DNA of 64,000 nt from Telopea speciosissima (Eukaryota > Streptophyta > Magnoliopsida > Proteales > Proteaceae), in the NCBI RefSeq assembly GCF_018873765.1, contig NC_057921.1, positions 27,005,784 to 27,069,783 on the forward strand, read 5' to 3'. Made by a program: the position numbers and the translations under genes. Below are positions 55,408 to 64,000 of the stretch, one piece after another; within the stretch, counting starts at the first letter, position 1, and each line of letters opens with the position of its first letter. The notes beneath the pieces are model-generated. The model made no database searches and had not been told where the DNA came from. It was given only the letters and a program-made list of their open reading frames with translations.

Positions 55408-57615
55408 TACTCGATTTTCTGGCTCGACAATCGACCTTGCTTGACTAGACTAATATTCTTTCACCGTCAAATCATTATTCTTGAAGTTTTTGCCCCTTCT
55501 GGTCTCTGTGACTTCTGCCTCCCTTCCCTTAATGATTAGTTTGACTGGACAAAGATTGTCATCCTCCTCATCACTATCAGTGATAATGGGGCCCTTGGGA
55601 TGACCTTGCATTTTTACATCTTCGTCTGATAGGGCTACAATAAACTTCTGGGCTTTGTCTAGGATTTCTGACAGAGTTTCTTGCTTCTTGGTAACTTACT
55701 GGACCATGTGAGAATCTTCTGGTATCAATTAGCTAATGGCTTGAAAAGCTTCTAGGGCAGCTTGGTACATTTTCTTTGCCTCTGCCAAGGACTTGTAAAA
55801 GTTGCAATTTTTCTCTTCTTCTTAGGAATCCGAACTTTCAGAGCTTTCTTCAGGACTTGAAATGATTGGGTAAATGTTCCCTGTTGGGTCATTAATTGCT
55901 CCCTCTCTGTTGACATGACACATATGGAACTCCTCATTCGCTCTTGCCCATGCACGATATTCTTTGTTTCCCTAGTCCAGGGATGGAGGAGGAGTCCCAC
56001 ACAAGTCTTGTGCCAAAGCCAGAGTCAGTTTCACAGAATTCTCCAAGTGATGGATTGCTTGAGGGAGTGACCAGTGTTCTTTGACGGGTTCCAGCTATTG
56101 GAGTTCCTCTTGGTACTTATCATCTAAAACCACCATCCTTATAAGCATTTCCTGAATTTTGTCCACATTCTGGTGGATCTTGTTTACCTGAAATGACAAG
56201 GCCCATGGTGCTGGCTCACAGATGTTCTCGTACTTTTCCAGACGTGTTCTTGGTTGCCAAGGCACTTCATCTTCGGTTTCTTCTTCTTGTTCGAACTCTT
56301 CGTCATCTGATCCTTCTAGTATAAATTCTTACTCACTTTCATCTTCTTCGGATGACTGTTCACCTTCTGAATCTTCATCACCTCCATCGTCGACATCCAT
56401 AGGAAAGATACCTTAAGTCGGGTCGATCTGAAATTCTCCGAGACTGATGTCATTAATCCATGCATCCCACATTTCACTTCTTCGGGGTGGATCAGGATAG
56501 GGAAATGAATCCAAATATAGGGCAAGATCTTCAGGAGGGGTTTCGAATAGATCTCAAGCCAAGGCATTGGCTAACCAGGTCATATTTTGTAACTCATGGA
56601 GGGTCTGAGCGAGCACATCATTCTCATTTCGCATCACCAGCCTCTCACAACGTACCACAAAATTGCTGCACACTAGATTTGGAAACAAAGAAGTGGCCTT
56701 GTAGAGGATTTCTTGAGTATTGGTGGACATGTCCAGTATGTCAGCTACCTGGTAGAACACACTCATGCTCCATCGCTCGAAACCTTCTCTAGACACAGTC
56801 CAATCCCCTCTTGGAACTTCTGGCGAGGATATCTCCTTATCATCTCTACTTTCGTCATCATCTGACGATATGGGTTGGATGAGGTCGGTTGGATCGCTAT
56901 TATCATCGCTCTCGATGTTGTTCACCCAATCCATTGTACCGAATCCTTCATCATCCATTGCTGTATCTTATTCTTTCTCGGTGTATTCCATCCACTCCTC
57001 ATGACCTTCTAGATCATCTGCCTCTTCTGAACTGTCATCAGTACCTCCCCCTATGTGGATAAGAGAGACTTCTTCTGATAGAACTTGACCAATGGCCAGT
57101 GCCAAAACTACTTTGAAAAGATGGGGAGTGATTTTGGTGATCTCGTTCTCCTCTACTTCTTCAGGGATTAAGTGATATATTTTGGATGGCGAGAAGTCAT
57201 ACATGCGCAATGGTGCCCTTGCATCGAAACCTTCTAACCCAAATTCTAAGAAATCCAACTTTCAGAGCCGATTGTTGGATGCTATGCCCCTACCATGATC
57301 ACACGGTTGTCCACTTGTTCGGACATTCCCATCACAGTTGGTTCTGGCACAATAGACGCAGACTTGCATCTTCTCTGCCCGCACTTGATGTGACTGTTCA
57401 TCTTTCCCTAAATACCATGGGATAGGTTGGCTCAGTGTGGTAGGATCCTGTACCGGTGCTTCTTCTCGCAACATGTTAACCGATCCTGTAGATGATTCTG
57501 GAGAATAAGTCCCCTTCAAAAGTGGTTGTGGTACTTTCCATGCTGGTATTGGGTATTCCACCCATGTGGCGCCCTCTGACCTTGGATGATAGAAAGGGGA
57601 ATCTGGTCGATCCAC
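55408..57615 (-). pseudogene. Long acidic linker between gag and protease, broken
   Basis: About 700 codons of weakly conserved sequence with many Asp/Glu/Ser runs (ISSDDDESRDDKEISS, GGTDDSSEEADD) and at least seven stops. It contains a Cys-rich patch (VCVYCARTNCDG) and a LFKVVLALAIGQVLSEEV segment. Long regions of this kind are usual in Ogre elements. I do not recognise a catalytic domain. Confidence 0.6.
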
Positions 57616-59195
57616 TTCTTGAGAAATTTCTTTCTAGGTTGGGCATCTTTTTCTTCTTTAAGTCTTTTGGCCAAAATTGCTCTATAAACATGTGCCTTCA
57701 TCAATTTCCTCTTGTTCACAACCGGATGGATCAAAGTGGTAGGGTCTATATGCTGAACATCTTCTTGGAGCGTGTTTACTCCATGAGCGGGTAGAGGGTT
57801 TGTGGTAACATTCGACTGCTGCTTCACCTGAAGTTCTATCTTACCCTCATTAATCAAATCTCGGATTACGTGCTTGAGAAATGCACACCTATCCGTGTGA
57901 TGGCCTTTCTGGTCATGATAATGGCTGTAAAGATTGGGCTTATACAACGTAAGTGGATTGTTCAGGTCCACGGGTCTAGGGGGAACTGAACTGATCATAC
58001 CTTCCTTCTTGAGCTTGGTAAACAGCAACGAGGGCATCATCCCTCAGAAGTTAAAAGTCCTTTTAGGAGGTTCTTGTTCAGCTTGTATCACAAGGGGTGT
58101 GATTCCCGTGGTTACTACCTGGACTTCTGTTGCTTGGTTACTTGTCCCTGCCGCATTTCCTCCTTTTGCCCTTGGACTCTTCCTTGGAACATAATTTCCT
58201 GTAGTTTCCCGAGCTACACCTTGGTTTTGCCTTTCCTTGAAGATCTTGTCTTCAATATTCTTGCCAATAGTCATGAGGGCATCAAACGTCTTGATATGCT
58301 GGTAATATATCTTCTCATGGTACTCCCCATATAGGTTTTCTAGCAGTATCTCGACTTGTTCCTCTTCAGTAGGGCGGTTCCACATTTTTGCAGCTTTTTC
58401 TCTGAACCTCATGATGTAGTTCGAAAACTCTTCGCTTGGCTCTTGCCTCAGAGTCTCCAACTCTCTCCGGGTGATATCCATCTTAGTATTGTAGGAATAC
58501 TGCTTTGTGAACGCCTTTACAACAGACGCCCAAGATTGGGTTTGGGTGTGGTCCAGTTGGGTCAACCATCTTAAAGCAGATCCAGCCAAGGAATACAAGA
58601 ATGCCTATCCCATTTGATTCTCAGAGAGCCCCCACGATCTAACGATGGTGGCAAAAATCTTGAGATGAGCTCTAGGGTCCCCTGACCCATCGAACTTATC
58701 CAACTTCCACTTGAAATCTTCGGGAATTTTTCCTTCAAGAAAGAACACCAAATCCTCTTCTTCTTTCTCCTTAACTTTGCCTTTGACAACTACCTTTTCT
58801 CTCATTTTCTTTTCCCTTTCAGTTTCAGGAGGATCTAAAGGACGACTATCATCCCCCTCCTCTACCAATATGGTGACTGGAGTCTTGGGGGTTGCAGGGA
58901 CGGTCTTCCTAACTTCTTGCTCCATTGGCCCAGATGTGGATCCTCCCTTAGAAATCACGTTGACTGACTGCACCAGTTGTGCCATGAGCTGTCGCATTTC
59001 GGCCATGTCTATCTGCAACCTATCCACTCGATGCTCGACGTGACTTTCAGATAAGTGGTCGTCTGTCGGATCCATGCTGTTCACCAGTAATATCTCCGCC
59101 AATGAACTAGAGGAATGAGAAGAGGACGGAGGGCTTGATAAGAATGATGGACTTGCTCGAGTTAGCCTTCCATCACGTCGGATCCAGATGGGCAA
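57616..59195 (-). pseudogene. Ogre gag, broken
   Basis: Gag-like parts: EGKIPEDFKWKLDKFDGSGDPRAHL, SLAGSALRWLTQLD, FTKQYSYNTKMDITRRELETL and FSNYIMRFREKAAKMWNRP. A single degenerate zinc knuckle follows (SHYHDQKGHHTDRCAFLKH, first Cys missing). Stops at QMG-stop-AFL (about 58602) and NF-stop-GMM (about 58042). The start at 59195 is approximate. Confidence 0.85.
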
Positions 59196-60436
59196 GAGTG
59201 GAATTGGGCCTCTACGAAAAAGAGAAGAAGATCTAGTTCAGATTCTAAGAAGGAAGGAAGCTTATTAAAAAAAAAATTTGTATTTTATTTATCACTGTTA
59301 TATTTTTTTATTTTCTTTTTTATCATTTTTTTTTATTTGGTTTTTGTCATTTTTCGTGTATTTCATAACATTTTTTTTATATTATTTTGTTTGGCTCAAG
59401 TAATCGAAGCTGTCATCAGAGTTTCAGTAGAACCCCTCTGAGACCGGATTTCAAATGCCATCATTGCCAAAGCATTTTTTTTTGCTTTTTTTTTAAACAA
59501 GAATAAACAAAAAAAAGACCCTAGTCATCGGGTTCTTGATGATCATGTCTGGAGTCAACACGAGATGCCCTTATTTTGAGGGACATGTAAGTTTTCATCA
59601 TATGGAAGCGGGCTTCCATTTTTCTTCGCGGGACCATCGCGGGACTATGAAATTCCTTACTTTGGGTGGCGTCTCATATTGAAGCCAGATTGATCGTCAA
59701 GCAACCCTAAACTCGGTCTTTCTTACAGCTAACAAGGGTTAGTTTGTGTCGTACCCTAATCATATATGGTCTATTTTCCTACATGATGCATGTAAGGGGT
59801 AGGCTTGATAGGACAGAAAAAGGTCACCCTTGATAGAACTGATATACCTATCGCTCGTGATTGCGAATTGCGGGTACGTGGTTCTTTTAATATATCTGGA
59901 GAGTAGGTCACACAATCTCAGAGTAATCGAGCTAGTGCCTTTTTTGAGTAGCTAAAGCACCCCACAGCACACTAGTGATTACCCTCGCTGGTGATTCTAA
60001 ACTCGTACAATAAATATCAAGGGCTGTAGCTTTGTCACAAATTACCCATGACTACTCATAGGGTCCAACGACTAACTACGGGGGTAAAAGGGGTTCCCAT
60101 GCAGTGTGTGTGTGCAGGAAAGTGGTACAAGAAGCGGCTATCATCCGATCTCAGAGTACTCAGTATGACGTGCCTCACCTCCCCGGGGTTAAAGACACGA
60201 CAGGGAGTACCCTCGCCATTTGATTTCACTTCGAGCACTATGCATGATGCAGTTAGTACACACAGGGGTTAGCCAGACACATATATTATTGTATTTTATT
60301 ATTTTATTATTTTTAAATATTTTTATATATATATATTTTTTTGGTTTTACATAAAAACCCGGAGAGAATATTCTGACATTTGTCGGTAGCATCTATGTTA
60401 GAAAGCTTGACCTCAAGTGAACGTTAGTCCACTCTA
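59196..60436 (-). other. Leader of the Ogre-like element
   Basis: Between primer-binding site and gag. AT-rich near 59270-59500 and 60290-60350. No ORF1-like gene (seen in some Ogre elements) was recognised. Confidence 0.6.
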
Positions 60437-60455
60437 TCCCTAGTGGAGTCGCCAC
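60437..60455 (-). promoter_or_regulatory. Primer-binding site of the Ogre-like element
   Basis: GTGGCGACTCCACTAGGGA on minus, directly after the LTR end CTTACA. It proves minus orientation. Confidence 0.85.
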
Positions 60456-62170
60456 TGTAAGTACCATGGTCCTCCATAGTTGTCACGGCGTCACGGCGAT
60501 CCAAGTCGGTGGAGGGGTGTCACGTCGATATATCGACATGTCGCCCGCCATGGCGTTGCCATGGCGAGCATGTCGATCATGTTTTATTTTTTATTTTCTC
60601 TATTTTTAATGTGTTAATTGATGTATACTCAAGCCATGTTTTATTTTTTCTCTATTGTTTCTCAAGTTTTAAGAAGAAAATTCAGAAATCGAAGAGGGAA
60701 AGAAGAAATCGAAAGAAATCGAAGAGGGAAAGAAGACAGGAAGAAGAAATTGAAGAGGGAAAGAAGACAGGAAGAAGAAATCGAAGAAGAAATCGAAAGA
60801 AATTGAAGAGGGAAAGAAGAAATCGAAGAGGGAAGAAGAAATCGAAGACAGGAAGAAGAAATCGAAGAGGGAAAGACAGTCAGGAAGAAGAAATCAAAGA
60901 GGGTCGCCATGGCGTAGGTCGCCATGCAGCCCTCTCCAGCGCCAGGACGCCATGACAACTATGTGGTCCTCACGACGACGAGGTTTCCGCAGCCTTATTG
61001 GTGACAGATGGATTAATACGGATAATATTGTCAATGTACAAAAATGAAGTTAGGGGATTGGGATCATGTATCAACATATATTAAAATAATGTGAAGTCGC
61101 CACCTAGGGTTAGGGCCTAGGAACCATTAAGTATAGCCCTATCCATTGTGAACGGAATTGGGCTATGTGACTCCATATGGTCCGACCAGAGGTTCGGATA
61201 AGGGGTCAGGTTACGAGTGTGGGAAGGTGTTAGGCACCCACCTTGCCCGGCCAAAACTGGTCTCTCTGTAATAGATGCTACATAATGACGAATATTCTCT
61301 CTCTTTTATTACGGGGTCGGAATATTATGAACTATATTATGACATTATGGACTACATTAGATATACAAAATGTATATTAAAATGATGAAACACGAAAGGA
61401 CTACATTGAATCGATGAAAAATGCAGTAATTATACCTGTGCAAATGTATTCCCTTGGCTCAGGGGAGACGGACGAACGGATTGAAGTCGATTCCTTTTGG
61501 GCAGAATAATGACTCTTTTCGGTAATTTGGTAGTAAACAACTGGACAAAATGATGTCTGTAGTGGCGGGATTTCACTTGTTATCCATGCACTGACGGGAT
61601 AACAAACTCTAAGAGCGGAATTACTCTATATTCGGATGGGTAATCTAAGGATCTACCCACGCTGAAGAGGCTTCACTCACTCATGCGCTCACAAGAGGAA
61701 GAGGAGGGAAGGAGGGTAAAAAAAGGGGGAAAAGGGGATGGATATCACCTATGGAGGGTCTCCCAGCCCGAAAATCCATTGAAAACAAGGGAGGGGGACC
61801 CTCCTATTTATAGGGGAGGGGGGACCCTCACCCCTGGCCAGATAACACCTCCACGGCGCCATGGGGAACTTTTCCACGGTGCCATGAATGACGTCAGTAG
61901 GCTCATGTCACACTCCTTTGCGGTGCCGTGGAAAAGGTACAGTGGTGTCGTGGTGGGTCCCCACGGTGCTGTGGGAATGTTCACGACGCCGTGGGGGTGC
62001 AATGCCAATTTTTCTTATTTTGGGCCCTAAATGGGCTCCTCTAGTATTGGGGTTCTTTCTGGGCCTATGGGCTTTCTTTTCAAGACTTTTCTAGGGGTAG
62101 TGGTGTGGTCTCGTTCATCCATGTCCCTTTGTCATCATCATCAAGGGGGTGACAAAATCCAGTGTCTACA
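60456..62170 (-). repeat. 5' LTR of the Ogre-like element, with a MITE inside
   Basis: 1715 bp, or about 1218 bp without the MITE and its duplication. Ends TGTAGACACTGG and GGTACTTACA on minus. TATA box on minus at 61805-61812, palindrome cluster at 61850-62000. A stretch of about 90 bp near 61015-61110 is unchanged between the two LTRs. Confidence 0.92.
60475..60963. mobile_element. Non-autonomous hAT element (489 bp) in the Ogre LTR
   Basis: Ends CATAGTTGTCACGGCGTC and the complement of CATAGTTGTCATGGCGTC. Flanks 60467-60474 and 60964-60971 are both TGGTCCTC, and the other LTR has a single TGGTCCTC at the same place (about 41548-41555), the empty site. Subterminal GCCATGGCG-type repeats. 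The middle (60670-60900) is a purine-rich GAAGAGGGAAAGAAG repeat, which produces meaningless long ORFs. Confidence 0.95.
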
Positions 62171-62274
62171 CTGACCTTGGTCAATCTCCATACCATCTGG
62201 TGTATGGAAAGACGTGTCACTTACCTGTTGAGCTAGAGCACAAAGCCTTTTGGGCTATTAAAAAGCTTAATTTT
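62171..62274 (+). pseudogene. Athila integrase, continuation
   Basis: Translates as TDLGQSPYHLVYGKTCHLPVELEHKAFWAIKKLNF cut into its two parts (TDLGQSPYHLVYG and KTCHLPVELEHKAFWAIKK), the conserved region that follows the piece ending at 41535. The reading stops resembling Athila at about 62275. Confidence 0.88.
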
Positions 62275-62319
62275 AACTACAAGAAAATGGTGCAACAATA
62301 GCACATTGGGAGGAGATAT

Positions 62320-62640
62320 GGCGGCGTTTTTGGTAAACGTCGTCATATATGAGTATGCAACGGCGTTTTTTGATAAACCCCATCACATATGAGTATTCAA
62401 CGACGTTTATAAACAAACGCCAATATATATAGGTAAATGTACATATTTTGAGGTGTTTTTTCAATAAGCACCGTTGTAGATAACAAAACAACGACATTTA
62501 GTAATAGTGCCGTAGATTGTCTATTGGTGGAATAAGGGGAAGATAGAAGGTCGAAGAGGATATAGTGTTTCTATTAACGGCATTTCTTATAAAGTGCCGC
62601 TGTAGAATACAATACAATGGCATTTCTTGTTAAACGCCGC
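62320..62640. repeat. CACTA-type subterminal repeats
   Basis: Many short copies of GGCGTTT, ACGCCG and ACGTCG in both orientations, often as hairpins (for example GGCGTTTTTGGTAAACGTCG). Repeats of this kind near the ends are where CACTA transposase binds. Confidence 0.65.
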
Positions 62641-63139
62641 CAAAAATCCTAAGCCTTATTTCCTTTCCACTCGAGCCCGCACTCCCATCTTCTTTCAACT
62701 CTCAAATCTCTCAAATTCCCAAACCCTATATTCACTTCGTTTTCTGACTCAATCTCAACCCTAGTTTCAGACTTCCTCCTCCTATGTTCTCAGACTCTCA
62801 CGGTATGTGTGTGTGTGTTTTTTTCTTTTTCTTCTCTCCTCCCCCTCTTCTTCTTCTTCTTCATCTCTCACTGTGGTTGAGAGTCACTCGAATCACTCCC
62901 ACGAATTTTTTCCCCATCTTCCTCTGCTCCTCACGATAATTTTTTTTTCTTTTTTCTGTTGCTGTTGCTGAAGACGCTGCTCATAGCCAATTATGCGTTC
63001 TCTCCTCCCATTCTCAAGCTCCTAGGCGAGAACAGATTGCTGATGCCACTGATTAGTGCTCTCCCACCTTCTCCCTCACTCACTCTCTTCAACTTGCCAT
63101 AGACAAACACAACAATCAGAGCCTTTCTTTTTGGGTGTA
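62641..63139. other. Captured-looking UTR-like sequence, source unknown
   Basis: A C/T-rich leader-like stretch, then ATGTTCTCAGACTCTCACG followed by GTATGTGT (possible short exon and donor near 62783-62804). No protein similarity recognised. Confidence 0.35.
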
Positions 63140-63298
63140 GGGAAGCTTGCTAGCTATATCCTTCCCCAGTTGTTTGCATATGCCATAAATTATCCAATGC
63201 AAAAGTTTTTGCAGGCTCAGAGGAAAGTAATGGTAATAGCTTGGGTGTCAAGAACAGTTATGGTGATACATGTATTTCTTAGTTGGTTGCTCATATTT
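63140..63298 (+). pseudogene. Fragment of a MATE/DTX transporter gene
   Basis: Begins after an AG (GTAG/GGAAGC) and translates as GKLASYILPQLFAYAINYP then MQKFLQAQRKVMVIAW and VIHVFLSWLLIF. PQLFAYA and the QKFLQAQ motif are typical of plant MATE (DTX) efflux carriers, from one internal membrane-spanning part. About 53 of roughly 480 residues are present, so no transporter can be made. Confidence 0.82.
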
Positions 63299-63304
63299 GA
63301 GCAG

Positions 63305-63940
63305 TTGCTGCAGTTCCTGATGGTTTAAACGCATGGGAGGCACTAAAGGGGAGACCTCATAATGTAGATCTCATCTTGACAGAGGTGGAATTTCCATTAA
63401 TATCTGGATTCACTCTTCTTACCTTGATAATGGAGCATGAGATCTGCAAGAAAATTCCTGTTATAAGTATGATATGATGAAAAGACATCATTTGGATGAT
63501 ATTTGGATAACATCTTTAATATTTAGCATTGTGGATTTCCATTCCGAATAAGTCTGAATTTCTGTTGTGATAATGCAATTATGTCCTCAAATGATTCAAT
63601 TAGCATGGTTCAAATGCATGATGAGGGGTGCTGCTGAATTTCTCATTAAACCTCTTAGGAAGAATGAACTTCGGAATTTGTGGCAGCATGTTTGGAGAAG
63701 ACAATCTGTATGCCCTGCATGTCCCTACATTTTTCCTTTAAATTATGTCTTTTAAGACTGTGAATTCAAATTGATCTTGATTTATTTGTGTTTTCTTATT
63801 AGTCAGTTGGTGACAGAAGCCTTGCACAACGAAACGTTGAAGCAATATCTAAAAACAATGTGGCGAGTAATCACTCAAGTGATTATGTGGCTTGCACACA
63901 AAAGAACAAGACAAGCAGTGGAAAAGGAAGTGATGCTCAA
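63305..63940 (+). pseudogene. Fragment of a pseudo-response regulator gene (PRR5/PRR9-like), three exons
   Basis: Exon pieces: 63305-63466 ([40 protein letters not shown]), about 63582-63707 (MSSNDSISM, then [29 protein letters not shown]) and 63803-63940 (SVGDRSLAQRNVEAISK, NHSSDYVACTQKNK, GKGSDAQ). This is the receiver domain and the start of the linker of circadian-clock PRR proteins; HVWRRQ fits the PRR5/PRR9/PRR95 side. The first intron has lost its AG acceptor, and two bases are missing at SMV-CMM. The CCT domain is absent here. It touches the MATE fragment, so the two form a chimera. Confidence 0.82.
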
Positions 63941-64000
63941 GTAAGTGTTTTCTAGCCACCCAGTAGTACAAATTTTCTACTTATATCATATGTCTTTGGA

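Larger units (their letters stand above)
41536..62170 (-). mobile_element. Ogre/Tat-like Ty3/Gypsy retrotransposon, 20.6 kb, with accessory genes
   Basis: LTRs at 41536-42772 (3') and 60456-62170 (5', enlarged by a MITE), primer-binding site at 60437-60455, and on the minus strand gag, long linker, protease, G-patch-like segment, RT, RNase H, archaeal RNase H and integrase. The second RNase H and the length are those of Ogre-type Tat elements. Without the MITE and the inverted-repeat element it would be about 18.4 kb. Flanks TCGAC and CTGAC differ at two bases. Frameshifts and stops affect gag, RT and the linker, while the aRNH-integrase part is fully open. Confidence 0.92.
23600..62274 (+). 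mobile_element. Athila-type Ty3/Gypsy retrotransposon, split into three pieces
   Basis: Pieces: about 23600-26592 (5' LTR, primer-binding site, gag part 1), 37565-41535 (gag part 2, protease, RT-RNase H, integrase part 1) and 62171-62274 (integrase part 2). The translated pieces join in the right order across both insertions (gag YSSIY then NPGWRNHPNF; integrase RTAFK then TDLGQSPYHLVYG). The left edge is uncertain and the 3' part is lost behind a further insertion at about 62275. Stops and active-site changes show that it is dead. Confidence 0.88.
62275..64000 (+). mobile_element. Probable CACTA (En/Spm) element end with captured gene pieces, runs out of the window
   Basis: The junction reads AACTACAAGAAAA, one base from the CACTA terminus CACTACAAGAAAA, and the next 360 bp are packed with short subterminal repeats. 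Gene fragments of different origin follow. The far end is outside the window, so family, size and target duplication cannot be checked. The Athila sequence itself could by chance supply part of the AACTACAAGAAA match. Confidence 0.65.

Noticed and set aside
60509..60958. 148-residue Lys/Arg/Glu-rich ORF and its antisense Ser/Phe-rich partner
   Set aside because: They lie in the purine-rich core of the hAT MITE; the sequence is a simple repeat.

Overview
The window is nuclear DNA of a flowering plant. The evidence is a set of plant-type retrotransposons (Copia, Athila, Tat/Ogre and a Tekay/Del-like family), hAT and CACTA DNA elements, spliced fragments of R2R3-MYB, MATE and PRR genes, and one intact single-exon host gene. 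I cannot name the species. Almost all of the 64 kb is mobile DNA inserted into older mobile DNA, most of it broken by stop codons. The only gene that looks like an ordinary functional host gene is a gamma-glutamylcyclotransferase/AIG2-like gene at 20763-21338 (minus strand).

Layout, left part. 1-2540 is the 5' part of a decayed Copia element (minus), with its primer-binding site at 2529-2540. A second Copia LTR lies at 3493-3813. A plus-strand LINE (5640-6211 and 9939-11215) is split by a 3.7-kb solo LTR with a perfect CATCC target duplication, and that LTR in turn holds an 835-bp hAT MITE with a perfect 8-bp duplication. A minus-strand LINE (18240-18020, then 12129-11506) is split by a truncated Tat-type Gypsy element (12130-18019). 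A further 5'-truncated LINE (18581-20103) carries a 14-bp target duplication. The host gene follows, then AT-rich DNA with a 611-bp hAT MITE.

Layout, right part. From about 23.6 kb to 62.27 kb lies one Athila-type Gypsy element (plus strand) in three pieces. Its gag is split by an 11-kb element with 3-kb LTRs (26593-37564) that has no recognisable pol but carries an antisense plant-transposon ORF. Its integrase is split by a 20.6-kb Ogre/Tat-like element on the minus strand (41536-62170). The Athila remainder is then cut at about 62275 by a probable CACTA element that runs out of the window and carries pieces of a MATE transporter gene and a pseudo-response-regulator gene.

The Ogre-like element is the most interesting object. 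Besides gag, protease, a G-patch-like segment, RT, two RNase H domains and an intact-looking integrase, its 3' part holds: (i) a DUF7745-like ORF in sense orientation; (ii) an antisense, seven-exon plant-mobile-domain gene with canonical splice sites, a promoter resembling an inverted copy of the LTR promoter, and a 1.2-kb tandem array inside its first intron; (iii) a 1.7-kb inverted-repeat element that has captured the promoter and first exons of an R2R3-MYB gene, leaving an open 124-residue DNA-binding-only MYB. One of its LTRs holds a hAT MITE, and the other LTR provides the matching empty site.
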